Origin: Leguminivora glycinivorella
Taxonomy: Eukaryota; Arthropoda; Insecta; Lepidoptera; Tortricidae
Assembly: GCF_023078275.1 (NCBI RefSeq)
Contig: NC_062982.1
Coordinates: 8,134,501-8,198,500, forward strand
Direction of reading: 5' to 3'
DNA length: 64,000 nt
In this document: piece by piece, positions 1 through 11,140 of the stretch
Position numbering within the stretch: position 1 is the stretch's first letter
Layout: the number at the start of each line of letters is the position of its first letter
Position numbers and translations under genes: made by a program
Notes under the pieces: generated by a model
Seen by the model: only the letters and a program-made list of their open reading frames with translations
Database searches by the model: none
What the model was told of the DNA's origin: nothing

Positions 1-58
1 ATACGCAAGAGCGATAAAGCTATAGCTATAGCTACGAAAAAAATATATAGCTACGAAA
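1..58. repeat. Left half of an older dispersed repeat split by mariner
   Basis: The text on both sides of the mariner joins into one repeat: a tract of GATA/GCTAC type on the left, continued after 1315 by the motif ATTATCGTGAGCGTTTGTGCAT. The same phrase occurs at about 22530-22570 and, inverted, at about 25030-25110. The mariner therefore landed in an already dispersed element. Confidence 0.6.
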
Positions 59-1315
59 TATTGGGTTGGTAAGAAAGTAATGAGCGATCGATTGAATTCC
101 ACATAAAATTTTTGAGATAGTTCTAGAATCTTCTATGGTCGAAAGTATATAAAGGGCGAGTCGCACAGTTTCTCGTCAGTCATTCACTAGCTGTCGCCGA
201 GCTAATATAAGGAAGAAAATGGACGAATTAAAAGTGCATGTAAGGCATTGCTTACTATATGAATTTCAGTCTGGCCATTCAGCCGCCGTAGCAGTGCGTA
301 ATATATGTCAGCGTGTTGCTCCTGAAGTTGTGTCTGAGGCCACGGCGAAACGATAGTTCCAGCGGTTTCGTAGTGGCGACTTTTCATCATCAGATCAATT
401 TAAGTCTGGTCGACCGGTGAAGATTGATGTAGCCAAATTAAAAACCTTAATTGAAGGAGATCCGAGGCTAACGAGTCGTATTCTTGCTACCGAGTTAGGC
501 TGCTCTCATGTCACCATAGAAACACATTTACACGAGTTGGGAAAAAACTACAAATACAGTGTTTGGATACCGCACGAACTTGATAGAGATCAACTAAACC
601 GCCGTGCCGATATCTGCATACAACTTCTGTCTTTTCGCCGCACATTCAACTGGTTGGACCATCTTATCACTGGAGATGAAAAATGGGTCTTATATATAAA
701 TCACACACGCAAACCTCAGTGGCTAGCTCCAAACGAAAAAGGAATAGAGGCACCAAAAACAGAGCCTCATCCGAAAAAAGTTATGCTGTCCGTTTGGTGG
801 GATATTCATGGTTATTATTCACTGGGAACTCCTACCAAGTGGAATGACTGTTACCGCATCAGTATACTGTAATCAGCTTGAAAATTTAAACCAAAAAATC
901 TGTCAGAATCGTCCACAGCATGCTAAAGTTTTTTTCTTACACGACAATGCTCGCCCACACATTGCAAAAGTGACTCGGCTAAAGCTATTGGAGCTAGGTT
1001 GGAAAGTGATACCTCATCCACCGTACTCTCCAGACTTGGCACCTACGGATTACGCATTGTTCAGATCGCTAAGCAATGCCTTGAATGAAAAAAAGTTCGA
1101 TAATCAAACCCATCTACGACAGTACATAGCTGAGTTTTTTGAATCTAAACCTAAGAACTTCTTCGCCGATGCTATTCATTCTTTACCAGAATGATGGAGA
1201 CAAGTAGTAGATAACGAAGGCCGTTATTATTTTTGATAAATGGTTAAAATAATAAATTAAATAAAAATTACAGTATTGGTTATGATTCGCTCATTACTTT
1301 TTTACCAACCCAATA
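59..1315 (+). mobile_element. mariner-type DNA transposon (defective), with TA duplication
   Basis: A Tc1/mariner element runs from 61 to 1313 and is flanked by TA at 59-60 and 1314-1315. Its terminal inverted repeats (61-87 and 1287-1313) agree at 26 of 27 positions and begin TTGGGTTGGTAA. Size (1.25 kb), single transposase gene and TA target fit the mariner family. The coding region carries three lesions, so the element can move only if a relative supplies transposase. Confidence 0.95.
219..1236 (+). pseudogene. mariner transposase pseudogene
   Basis: This is the transposase frame of the mariner, about 338 codons from ATG 219 to TGA 1234-1236, close to the usual ~345. An N-terminal helix-turn-helix part is followed by a DD34D catalytic core: Asp in TGDEKW (codon 675-677), Asp in HDNARPH (943-945) and Asp in LAPTDY (1048-1050), with exactly 34 residues between the last two. 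Three lesions kill it: TAG at 354-356 where the family has Trp, a one-base insertion near 811-818 after WDIHG that shifts the frame, and TGA at 1192-1194 just before WRQVVDNEGRYYF, where family members normally have Arg (CGA). The catalytic residues are intact and decay is light, suggesting a fairly recent arrival. No function is expected. Confidence 0.93.
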
Positions 1316-1349
1316 GATATTATCGTGAGCGTTTGTGCATACGTTGTGG

Positions 1350-1740
1350 GTACGTACCCTGATTACCATAGTGTTTTTTTTAAATTACCTACATCTCGTC
1401 GCAGTATAATAATACTACGAAAGCGTTTCCCCGCTAGAATTAAAGGCTGAATGCGTAACCTACTGACTATTCAACAGCGGCGAATACTAAAAAAATAACT
1501 TTGAGCTTGTTGCCAAAGTATTAGTAGATCGTTTTTAAGCAAATATTGTTTCTTTATTACAAAACTGGATATAAAATAGTCTTGTTCTTTTTTGTTTCTA
1601 AGATAGCTTAGATAAATAATACACTGCATTAAACTAATGTCTATTCTATGCCATATTAAGTACGTTTTGACACATTTTTCCAGTTTTTAATTGTAAACTT
1701 AGCACAACATTTGTACTATTTCGGTTACAATTACGCCCCG
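1350..1740. other. AT-rich sequence, nothing recognised
   Basis: No coding frame, RNA gene or repeat boundary could be recognised here. Confidence 0.5.
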
Positions 1741-1759
1741 GTTTTGTATAAAAATCATC

Positions 1760-2412
1760 TAAGACCGTCATTTACGACCCTATCAAATCATGGGTGTAAA
1801 GGACGTTAATAGCTTTTGACGTGTCCTTTACAACCATCTATCTTCTAAATCGTTTAGTTTATCACTACGGTTGTTACACTAGGTTAAAGATACTCGTAAT
1901 CTGCATATTTTTCTTATACACGTCACAAATATAGGCCAAAAAAACAAAAAAGTGGATTTATCTTTCTCTTGGAAACCTGCATTATATGTCCTTTACGACA
2001 ATTGAACCCAATGATATCGATTACAGTTGCGGATAAAATATTTTTAGTGCTGGTCGTAAAGGACGAAGAACAAAAAAACTTGTCCTTTACGCCCAACTTT
2101 ACCACACTACTATAGAAAGTGATCCTTAAAAAGTAAGGGCTTAAAGGGCAATAATATATATCAAGGTGACTTACGACTATATTTTTATTTGTAGATTTCC
2201 TTTACGACACAAATAATAATTTATAATTAATGACTTGATATTTACGCCCCTTCAGAAAAGCTATTTTTGCAAGTCCATAGTAGAAAATCTTGGTCGTAAA
2301 GGCAACTTTTTAAGAGATATCGAAATTTTAACTACACAGATCGATAGCGCTTGAAATTCTGAACAAAACTGTATATATAACTCATTTTCGCCAAAATGTC
2401 CTTTACGCCAAT
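1760..2412. repeat. Cluster of CCTTTACG motifs in both orientations
   Basis: About nine copies of a 10-13 base motif, GTCCTTTACG(A/C)C or its complement GTCGTAAAGGAC, lie within 650 bp: near 1767, 1796, 1823, 1988, 2052, 2092, 2197, 2292 and 2398. Two copies (1988 and 2398) share a longer block continuing AATTGAACCCA and then TATCGAT. Spacing is irregular and both strands are used, so this is not a simple tandem repeat. It may be subterminal motifs of a decayed DNA element; the function is unknown. Confidence 0.6.
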
Positions 2413-2429
2413 TGAACCCAGAGGTATCG

Positions 2430-2575
2430 ATATGTATGTAAGCAAATATTTATATATTATATATATCGTTGTCTGAGTACCCACAACACAAGCCTTCCTG
2501 AACTTACCGTGGGCCTCAGTCAATCTGTGTAAGAATGTTCTGTAATAATATTTATTTATTTCACTACGTACCCTG
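2430..2575 (+). mobile_element. SINE family A, 3' part only
   Basis: This matches the 3' half of SINE family A seen complete at 20898-21160: the TATATCGTTGTCTGAGTACC segment, then ACACAAGCCTT and TCAATCTGTGTAAGAATG, and a TATTTATTT tail. The tRNA-like head is missing. Confidence 0.75.
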
Positions 2576-2599
2576 TCCATAGATAGGTACATAAATATA

Positions 2600-3357
2600 A
2601 TTCTTCTTAACACGTCGACGCTTCTCGCCTCGCGAATACACGCGAGGAAGCCCTAAGCTGGAGTTAATCTAGCTATATCCGTCCGCGAGGAAATCGCATT
2701 TTGTCTCACTCCAACACTATGCATTTTTAAGTAAGCATTAAAATCTTACGGGCTTCGGAAAAGTGAGCTGGTATAAATGAAAAATACATATTTCAAACTT
2801 TGGCACTTACTTTACGTACATATTAGGTACAAACGATTTTCAGCTTATCAAAAAATTGTTTTGTAACTTTAACATAATATTACTGTTTTTCATTTATTCA
2901 GGTATATTTATTATGACGTTTTATTTTCATGATGGTTTTACCCTATGTTTTTGTGTGTTCCACTTAGCATCCTTTCGACCATATTTTTTATAATAATAAC
3001 CTAACATTTCCCCCTTAATTATAGACATATTACGTGCATATTACACTTTCTTTGAAGTTATACAAAAGCTGCAAGGTTATTTAAAATAATATGTATAATT
3101 ACACCACCATAATGAACCAAAAGTACCCCGGCTACAACCCACTTACGCGTGCGACAGACACGGGGAACTTGTAACAAATTTAATTATTCTATCTACCAAA
3201 TAAGAATGGCCAATTCTGTACTACAAATTTACTGTATTTTTCATCTTGTTTTGACAAGAGTTTGAGTCATCATGAGCCAATCAGCGGATGTGACTATCTC
3301 CCATTCAAAGCGTGAAGAACGTGATAAATCACAACGAACAAAACTGAACCACAATAC
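2600..3357. other. Nothing recognised
   Basis: AT-rich sequence with a short GC-richer patch near 2615-2690. No gene or repeat edge was identified. Confidence 0.5.
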
Positions 3358-3753
3358 TTGATATGTTCTTTTTTTTATTAGCCTCTTTTGTGTCCCACTG
3401 CAGGGTAAAGGCCTCCCCTCGTTTTCTCCACTCGACCCTGTTGTCGGCGTTTTCCCACCATTTTGGGTAGAATGCATCCAGGTGGTCCCGCCATCTCCTT
3501 TTTGGTCTGCCTGAACCCCGGCCTGCCCCATCTATGGTGTTTCGCGGGTCCCAGTCTGTAGTCATTTTGGCCCACCTTTCCGGGTGCATGCGACAGACAT
3601 GTCCAGCCCAGTCCCACTTTAGCTTTGCGGTCTTGACGCCCACATCTACAACTCCAGTTCTGGAGTATAGTTCCGTGTTTTTGGTGCGGTCAGTTCTACG
3701 AACACATAATATACTACGCTCCATCGCTCGCTGGCAAACCTTTGATATGTTCT
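3358..3753 (-). mobile_element. 5'-truncated RTE-type LINE end with 12-bp target duplication
   Basis: The minus strand from about 3724 to 3378 encodes the C-terminal end of an RTE-type reverse transcriptase ORF, with KLKWDWAGHVCRM, GRPKRRWRDHLD and a final FTLQWDT. Family members end in this GRP..RW..D..W..GEAF.QQWD pattern. The insert ends in an A-rich tail on the minus strand (about 3370-3380). The 12-mer TTGATATGTTCT flanks it at 3358-3369 and 3742-3753, a target-site duplication typical of target-primed integration. Only about 370 bp of the LINE is present, so it is a dead copy. Confidence 0.88.
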
Positions 3754-4435
3754 AAATTCAAATTTCAGTAAAAAATATCTCGACTTATTAAGTGCTTCCC
3801 GCCATCCACCGAATTGTTTCTCGTGAAATGCAAGCGCAAAGTAGTCTCGCCGATATAACATTTTGATCATAACGTTTCGCGTAATTTTCTGCATAATATA
3901 ATTGGCCAGAGGCCGTAGTCACGAGACAATCGTTCGCGCTTCGTATTGTATTGCTCTCTCCTAGATGCTCACGAAGAATCTATCTTGCTGTTATCATTGC
4001 TTTTGAGATGACGGGACTAGTATTCTAATGGTAGAAACTGGTTGTGAATAATTATGACCTGACTGTGTGTGATATGATCTAGTGTCAAAAGTGACCTTAT
4101 GGCTCAAAAGATGTCACTATGGACACTTGGATAGTGAACGCTGATAACCACACGATTTAGGCCCATATCAAAATAAAATGAAAACAATATCAAATTGTTT
4201 AAGCCAAATCGGCTTCCGTAAAGACTTTATTTGGGGACACTCGAGGGGAAACCGAGGTAACAACTTAAAAGGTTCTCTATTATTTTATGTAATCGCCTTT
4301 ACAGTCATAATTCATTATCGCTTAAGGCCCAGTAGCTTACGTTTTCTTTTTTTTATCATTATGCATAAGCGCGAGCGATAATTTTGTGTGTTTTATTTAT
4401 TGATAAAAAAGTAATCAAAATCCCTCATGACAGGG
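3754..4435. other. Nothing recognised
   Basis: No coding region or repeat boundary that I can support. Confidence 0.5.
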
Positions 4436-4439
4436 ATCG

Positions 4440-4585
4440 GAGATATATGCCTAAATCTGCCAAAACCCCGGCTAAATTTGGTCAAATACACCATTTTACC
4501 TAATACTGGATTGTCAATTGCTTTGTCTCCACTGTATCTTGCTGAGATGTGCCAATAAAGAGTATTCTATCTTCTATCTATCTTT
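4440..4585 (+). mobile_element. Probable non-LTR element 3' end
   Basis: The stretch ends AATAAAGAGTATTC followed by a TCTATC-type simple tail, a common form for lepidopteran non-LTR 3' ends. No coding part is present. Confidence 0.4.
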
Positions 4586-4599
4586 ATTTTCCTGTTTTC

Positions 4600-4715
4600 C
4601 GCCACTCGTCACGGCTATGTGCATGCTCTCGCCAGCCGCCACAAAATGAGGTCCAGGTCTTTCCGCCATCTCATCATTGATCTACCTCGGCCTCTGATAA
4701 ATTTGTGGTGTAGTT
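4600..4715 (-). pseudogene. Decayed LINE C-terminal fragment
   Basis: On the minus strand one frame reads FIRGRGRSMMRWRKDLDLIL, resembling the GRP..RW.DDLD motif at the end of RTE-type LINE ORFs. Two in-frame stops follow, so this is a decayed remnant. It is too short to name with certainty. Confidence 0.4.
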
Positions 4716-5228
4716 TAATTTTATAAATGAATAACAATGCAACCCTATCCTACAGACTTCGAGGAAGATACCTAAATATAACAGTATCCAGTTACAATTT
4801 CAACAGATTAACAAAATTCGTAATGATATAGGTATTACATACATACAGAAATTAATTAAGTAACGATGCCGGTTTTCCTTTATCTTTCATATGAATTAGA
4901 TGAATGTGAAATCCTTATATCATTCTCCGAATAATTTAATGCATTTTGCTCTTGCGTTTTTATTCGAAAAATTGATTAGCGTAAAAGGGAAATGGGAATC
5001 CAGACAACTGTTAATGATAAGTAATTATTAAATATTTTTGTAATCAAATAGTGAAAATAGCTTTACAATGAGTTTGACTCTGATATATTCACTTATAATC
5101 TTATTGAAAAATACAAAAAAAAAACAACATCTTTTGGTCTCAGTCTGAAGTAGGTACTATTCTTGATTAGTACAGCCGGCAGTTATGACTGCTGTTATTT
5201 AAAAAACACAAGACTTAGGAGGATAAGT
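4716..5228. other. Nothing recognised
   Basis: AT-rich, no supported feature. Confidence 0.5.
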
Positions 5229-5229
5229 C

Positions 5230-5510
5230 ATAAGTACGAGCAAAGAGGATCGAGTATTATAGAGAGTTACTGTCAAAGTAAAATGTGTAATCACAGTGCA
5301 TAGACTGCCATCTCTCGGCACGCTTAAAACTTTGGAACCTCAGTTTTGGCAATTTTGCCCATTTGTGTTAAAATGTCAAATAATATTAGCGCCATCTAGC
5401 TGAGCGTTCCCCAAAGGTGTAACCCCCATCTAGGCCACCGTACCTTTTTCTCTATGGCTTTGAGGTACGTTTTTTTCTTAGACTTAATTCGTCTATACAT
5501 AGTTAAATAT
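5230..5510 (+). repeat. Dispersed repeat E, copy 1
   Basis: This block is the reverse complement, with moderate divergence, of 19040-19352. Shared phrases include GTTACTGTCAAAGTAAAATG, GCGCCATCTAGCTGAGCG and CCACCGTACCTTTTTCTC. A short piece (about 26590-26615) occurs beside the COP1 exons. It is non-coding and its class is unknown. Confidence 0.75.
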
Positions 5511-5599
5511 AGTGTAATATGTCTTTGGTACGAGAAAATAGCATACTAGTAGATTTCATTCGTCATTTCCTTTTCTAGATGCTACGAGAAACATTACAA

Positions 5600-5755
5600 T
5601 TAATATCGTCTCCCGTTAGCGCGATAGTTATTCATGAAATAAACTATGAGAACGCATTATATCGCGTATAATGAATTCAAAATACATCCCGACGTTTCGA
5701 ACACTTTCCAGCGTTCGTGGTCAACGGGTGACTGAGGAAAATTACAATGAATAGG
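5600..5755 (+). repeat. CCCGACGTTTCG palindromic element, copy
   Basis: It has the motif GCGATAGTTATTCATGAAAT, then ATCCCGACGTTTCGAACACT and GGTGACTGAGGAAAATTACA. The same element is present at 14936-15075 and, interrupted, at 40903-41612. Confidence 0.7.
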
Positions 5756-5759
5756 TACG

Positions 5760-6278
5760 TATGTCGGAATCTCGGAATGTATTATAAATGAAGTTTTATT
5801 TCATTATAATTAATTTTCAAAAACTACACAGAATTTTATTTAAATGATAAAAATAATTCAATATTTGACGAAAGTAAGTACTACTTTCGAAGTAGGTAGT
5901 TTAGAAGTTTCAACAATAGAATAGGTACTTATCTGTTTTCCATCAACGAAACCGCACTATCAAAGCGGTAGATTGTTTCTCGCCGGGAAATTGAACAGTA
6001 ATTAGATGCGAGAACTTTGTGTCGGTCAACAGTGTACGGAAATGTACAGGAATTTCTAAGTGAATTTGCCTTGCTCAAACTGTATTCGTCACCTTGGGTT
6101 TAGTATTAGTTATTTGCTTTATAGTGCAAGTTGTTTAACATATTAACTGCCAGTAGGTATGAATTTGTACGAAAATGAACACAAGGTAGGTGTATGTGTT
6201 GCTGGCAGTGAATGTGTTCACTGCACGTGCCAATATTGATATCCGAGCAAGCGAAAGATTTGAATATTGAACCGCGAG
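5760..6278. other. Nothing recognised
   Basis: AT-rich, no supported feature. Confidence 0.5.
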
Positions 6279-6280
6279 CG

Positions 6281-6563
6281 TAGACATTGGTTTCATCATC
6301 ATCATCATCATCATATCAGCCGAAAGACGTCCACTGCTTTACATAGGCCTCCCCCAAAGAATGCCACAATGACCTGTCCTGCGCCACCCGCATCCAGCGG
6401 ACTCCTGCGACCTTCACCAGGTCATCAGTCGACCTTGTGGGGGGCCTACCCTCGCTGCGCCTTCCGGTACGCGGTCGCCACTCGAGAACCTTTCCGCCCC
6501 AACGGCCATCGGTTCTACGTGCAATGTGCCCCGCCCACTGCCACTTAAGTTAGACATTGGTTT
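6281..6563 (-). mobile_element. 5'-truncated RTE-type LINE end with 13-bp target duplication
   Basis: Read on the minus strand, 6550-6294 encodes the tail of an RTE-type ORF (KWQWAGH-like start, WMRVAQDR, EAYVKQWTSFG) and ends in an (ATG)n tail, seen on the plus strand as CATCATCAT at about 6295-6315. The 13-mer TAGACATTGGTTT flanks it at 6281-6293 and 6551-6563. It is a clean truncated insertion of about 257 bp. The plus-strand His run is only the tail read backwards. Confidence 0.9.
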
Positions 6564-6604
6564 ATAATGTGGAATCTTAAACACTACGAGGACGAGAGAA
6601 TAGT

Positions 6605-7135
6605 CTTAAACATTTTTTTCAGTACAGATGGTATTTTTTTACGCACTAGTGCGAGAAGTGGTTCATTATATGTCAGGTCAAAACTTCGGAGGGCCATCTG
6701 TAGTACCTACTCAAGAACGTCGTACGATACACGTGCGAAAAGGAAAATTCGTAACTCGTGTCTTCGTAACTCCCTTCGGTCGTGTTTAAATTTATCGCCA
6801 CTCGTTTCTGACTTCCTTTTTTTCGCACTTGTACTATTTCCATCGAGTAATTACGATACAAGTGCGTAAAAAAGGAAGTTCTAAACGAGTGGCGATAAAT
6901 TAAAACACTCCCTTCGGTCGTGTTTTAAATCGACACGAGTTACGAATACGTGTATTGTTCGACGTTTTTAGTACAGATGGTCAAAAAGTTTCGAGGCTCA
7001 TCTGTACTGAAAAACGTCGTACGATACACGCGCGAAAAGGAAATTCGTAACTCGTGTCGATTTAAAACACTCCCTAATTTATCGCCTCTCGTTTCGAACT
7101 TCCTTTTTTACGCACTTGTATCGTAATGTACTATT
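6605..7135. mobile_element. Palindromic non-autonomous element (two copies head to head)
   Basis: The phrases CAGTACAGATGG, CGTCGTACGATACACG, AAACACTCCCTTCGGTCGTG and TCGCCACTCGTTTC occur first in one orientation (to about 6840) and then inverted and repeated from about 6847. Ends read ACGATACAAGTGCG on both sides. A single copy lies at 27165-27395 and diverged ones at 24915-25255 and 43770-43930. It has no coding capacity. Confidence 0.75.
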
Positions 7136-7139
7136 TTTT

Positions 7140-7645
7140 ACTACAACGAAATGAGAAAAATATTAACTGAAACACAACAAACAACCAAATTCATCGTATG
7201 TTTTAACATTGAATGATTCAAAATCATAGACAAATGTTTATAATAGGAAGTCTTTAATTTAGATGTAATATTTACCTATACCCATCTATTAGATCGCCTA
7301 AGGTAGACTAGTTTCAGGATGCCCCAGATACAAGTACAGTGCTCCTGTATTCCCTGCTCCTGTCAACCTGTCTCGAACTAACATCACGTCACTCACACAC
7401 ATGTTAGACTCCATTTGGTTCTATAAAGTCATAAAGACCTTGGATTTTTTATGACAATAAACCTTTTCAACATTTATGATTGGGAATTTCAACACTGAAT
7501 TAACAGAATATGACATTAGTAGCTTTATGTTGAAATTCTCGTGTGATTGCAATATTATTATAATTATTATAATTTTTGTCCAATATTTGTTTAACGTGAC
7601 ATTAACATATTTCGAATAGGGGCATTTTAAAGTCAATAGGGATTA
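7140..7645. other. Nothing recognised
   Basis: No supported gene or repeat boundary. Confidence 0.5.
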
Positions 7646-7647
7646 AA

Positions 7648-8168
7648 AAAACCGGCCAAGAGCGTGTCGGGCCACGCTCAGTGTAGGGTTCCGTAGTTTT
7701 TCGAATTTTTCTCAAAAACTACTGAACCTATCAAGTTCAAAACAATTTTCCTAAAAAGTCTTTATAAAGTTCTACTTTTGTGATTTTTTTCATATTTTTT
7801 AAACATATGGTTCAAAAGCAGAGGGAACACTTTTTTTCCTTTAGGAGCGATTATTTCCGAAAATATTAATATTATCAAAAACGATCTTAGAAAACCCTTA
7901 TTCATTTCTTAATACCTATCCAACAATACATCACACGTGGGTTGGAAAAAAAAAAATATCAACTTTACATGTAGGGGGTACCCTAATAAAACATTTTTTT
8001 CCATTTTTTATTTTTGCAATTTGTTGGCGTGATCGATATACATATTTCAAATTTCAGCTTTCTAGTGCTAACGGTTACTGAGATTAACCGCGGACGGACG
8101 GACGGACGGACGGACAGACAGACATGGCGAAACTATAAGGGTTCCTAGTCGACTACGGAACCCTAAAA
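7648..8168 (+). repeat. GGTTCCGTAG dispersed repeat, copy 1
   Basis: It runs from ACCGGCCAAGAGCGTGTCGG to CTACGGAACCCTAAAAA. The ends contain AGGGTTCCGTAGT and ACTACGGAACCCT as inverted repeats. The body is nearly the same as 33558-34165. It carries about five CGGA units near 8092-8115, against about 21 in the other copy. This type is common in lepidopteran genomes; I cannot assign its class. Confidence 0.85.
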
Positions 8169-8466
8169 AGAACTGCATTTTGGGTTTTTAAACAGCACGC
8201 AAACTAGAGCCTAACTTAGACACTACCTAATGTTTTAAATAAAACAAAATGATCAATTTAATGTTCATGGTTTTTCTATATATGTACCTGTACCTACTTA
8301 CTCATACGTTATCTCTGACAGATTATAAATGTATCAAAAATTAATTTGATTTAATTTGGTTCCCTAAAACTTTTAACCAAGTTTAACCTTATACAGTATT
8401 GTATAAAAGAATAGTAAAGCTCCCAACATTCCTACACTTTTTCGTGTTTTGATACATTTGAATACA

Positions 8467-8600
8467 GGGGGGTTACCATGACGTGCTAAAGCCGTTCAGT
8501 TTAGATTGAGAGAGAGGGACGGAGCTATGTAACTGCTATAGCTGTGTCCCTTTCTCTCAACTTAAACTGAACGTCTTTAGTACGTCATGGTAACCCAACA
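8467..8600. mobile_element. Hairpin element, copy 1 (~135 bp)
   Basis: The whole unit is an inverted repeat: GGTTACCATGACGTGCTAAA at the left and TTTAGTACGTCATGGTAACC at the right, with CAGTTTAG arms inside. A second copy in the opposite orientation lies at 15848-15984. It has the form of a foldback MITE without coding capacity. Confidence 0.8.
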
Positions 8601-8747
8601 GGTCATGTTGTTCTTCATTGACATGCCACGACTAGAACCGCTTCTATTGTTCTTGGATTTTTTAAGGAATATTTTTAGCTTTGGCTGTATGCGACGTACG
8701 CCGAACCTGGGTATAGATGATGCGAAAAGATTTGCCTTCGTATTCTT

Positions 8748-8845
8748 ACGGAAACGTACGAACGTGTCATGCTATTTCAGTCAGTCTCAGTACAAGATGT
8801 ACTGACATTGACTGAACTAGCATGACAAATACGAACGTTTTCGTA
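8748..8845. repeat. Short inverted repeat
   Basis: The arms CGAACGTGTCATGCTA and TAGCATGACAAATACGAACG enclose a smaller TCAGTACA/TGTACTGA pair. It is probably a remnant foldback element. Confidence 0.6.
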
Positions 8846-8849
8846 CTAC

Positions 8850-9528
8850 ATCTGTAGCGAGGGTAAAAAAGTTACCAGAAGCGTGGTATCACATAAATAA
8901 TGGGTTATTTTTTTAACCTTTTACTTATATCAAAACAGTTTATCTAAATATACAGCGTGGAATTTGAAGACGGACCTTTCGGGAAATGAGATAGAGTAGC
9001 CTTAGGTGAGCCTTAGCATAACAATTTTCCCTGGAAACATACACACTTTTATAAGCCACTAGGTTTCAGTTCTTATGAAAAAATCGTAGTGACATTAAGT
9101 GACGTTAGCCTCTCGCCTTTTTTAACATATCCCATAGTTTTAAACGAAGAAAGAGCTGCAATGCATCAATTTACTACTACAAAAACATTGCATTTCACAC
9201 ATATATTTGTATTTCAATTTGCAAATTCATTTAATTTGTTTAATTGTGGTTAGTGCAACACCTGAAATATGATTTGCATTTTCACTATTTGTGTATGGTA
9301 ATATCAATACCACAAACGCCATTCATAATTTATAAGTAATTTTACCATAATATTAAAGTAAATAAAGCGAAATACCTACTTACAATTAAATTTCGTTCAA
9401 CAAATGCATGGTATTTACGAGTAACAACCTACTAGGTATTTAAACATTTATTTTTACATTTACATATAAATTACATATAGATTCTATTATACTATTTTAT
9501 ATGTACAAGTGTACATAATTATACCGAG
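8850..9528. other. Nothing recognised
   Basis: AT-rich, no supported feature. Confidence 0.5.
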
Positions 9529-9530
9529 TT

Positions 9531-9973
9531 GGCCCTGTAGCAAAAAAATAAACTGTAGGCTATACTCCTTATACTGACCAACATTTAATTTTGTTCAGCT
9601 ACTTTTAAAAATAACTCATTATTACCTATTCTGATTTTTATCACCCTTGAAAGTTGCGAATTCTGTTAAGTCTAACGCCGTGGCTTGCGTGGGCGACGGT
9701 CGCGTGATGGTCGCGCGACGGCGATGCGACGCATACGAAATCAAACCTTATCGATATGGAAGTATGAGACGCGACGGCGACCGTCGCCCACGCAAGACAC
9801 GGCGTAACTAAAGCGTGACAGACAACAATAATGGCGTACATTGAAGTTAATATTTATTTTGTATGGAAAATTAAAAATTAAAGACTTCATAATTTTTATA
9901 ATTTGCTGAACAAATGTTGGTCAGTTTAAGGAGTATAGCCTACAGTTTAATTTTTTTGCTTTTGTTACAGGGC
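9531..9973. mobile_element. Inverted-repeat element with another inserted inside
   Basis: The outer arms are GCCCTGTA...TAAACTGTAGGCTATACTCC on the left and GGAGTATAGCCTACAGTTTA...TGTTACAGGGC on the right, with CCAACATTT/AAATGTTGG further in. The element has no coding capacity and holds the hairpin at 9674-9808. Confidence 0.8.
9674..9808. mobile_element. GC-rich foldback element nested in the preceding one
   Basis: The arms begin TAACGCCGTGGCTTGCGTGG and end in the complement, with CGACGGTCGC on both sides. Base composition is much more GC-rich than the surroundings, which marks a separate insertion. Confidence 0.8.
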
Positions 9974-9974
9974 T

Positions 9975-10505
9975 CATCCTGTATACACACTGAACGTTGC
10001 CATCAGTAAACCGTAATTATAATAACTAAAATCTTAGAAACTTGAGAATTTCTAAAAGTTGCTCATTTTAACGAGTCATGAAACTTTAAACTATTGTTGT
10101 CATTATGCAATGAATAACATAACTACATAAATAAAGAGCCTGGTAAAGCAACTTCTTGCCTTAAATCTGGTAGAAATTAAGATCACAATTCCTAGCAAAA
10201 CTGAATAAACAGTATTTTATGCAACCCTTGTTTTAAATGTCAAAAAGACCGAGTCGCGTGGGTAACATTGAGGCGAACATATTTTTTGATCCATGTGAAC
10301 AAGTTATTACTACTATAATCTAAAATTTAATTAAAGCAGTGTTCCTATTTCTGATTCAGTTTACGATAGGAACGTCTATAAACTGAAATACTGTTTTATT
10401 TATACCGGAGATTATATAATACGAATTGAGCTGCCCTATTACGAGTATGTACTGATGACAGCTGCAATTGATACACGTTAATAGTATTCGACTTTTAAAA
10501 TTACT
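9975..10505. other. Nothing recognised
   Basis: No supported feature. Confidence 0.5.
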
Positions 10506-10509
10506 GTTT

Positions 10510-10640
10510 GGACGCACGAAGCGATTTGTTTCTTCTTTTCTTATGCGCGCTGCTAAGGAGTGGAACTCCTTCAAAATCTTCAAATAAAGGGATAACAGGC
10601 ATCTTCTGGGCGAGCTCACTCCATCGTAGGACACCTCTTT
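10510..10640 (+). pseudogene. Decayed Jockey/CR1-type LINE C-terminal fragment
   Basis: One plus-strand frame reads RTKRFVSSFLMRAAKEWNS and, after a stop, RDNRHLLGELTPS. The pattern (R..WNSLP..F, then F....NRHLLG) is usual at the end of Jockey/CR1-type LINE ORFs. In-frame stops and a deletion show it is a remnant. Confidence 0.45.
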
Positions 10641-10699
10641 GCCTTTTGTCTGTTGCCAAGAGTAAGCCCATTTATAATAATAATAAAAAAAATATTAAG

Positions 10700-11045
10700 G
10701 TGCCATAAAATAGCCCCATCTCAGCATATTGCGGGCGACTTCAACAGAACTTGATCTTCCGATGAGACCACTGAGTGACAAAAATCACGGAAGGCAACGA
10801 GACTGTATTTCTTTTATTAAAAATGTCATCCATCTTGTTCTATTTTTAAACTGATGCTACACAATAGAGCCACTCGCCTGCGAGTGTAAAAGATGTATTG
10901 CAAGCTAGAAACCCGACAAAATATCACAAAAATATCCGCGGTAATATACGTAAGAGATATTCTTGTGAATAAAAGCGTTTCAATTTGGATTTTCACTTTG
11001 GATGTAAATGTTTGCAGGTATAAAATAGCGAGGGAGCATTCAGCA
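10700..11045. other. Nothing recognised
   Basis: No supported feature before the palindrome. Confidence 0.5.
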
Positions 11046-11140
11046 ACACAAAATAGAATAGAGTTGAATTTTAACTTCTGATTAGCAGAAACGTCTGCAA
11101 TCGATGCCGTTAAGAATAAATTTAAAAGTGGAAAATGTCT

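Noticed and set aside
6267..6548. Plus-strand ORF with a run of histidines
   Set aside because: The run is the (ATG)n tail of a minus-strand LINE fragment read backwards; the coding sense is on the other strand.
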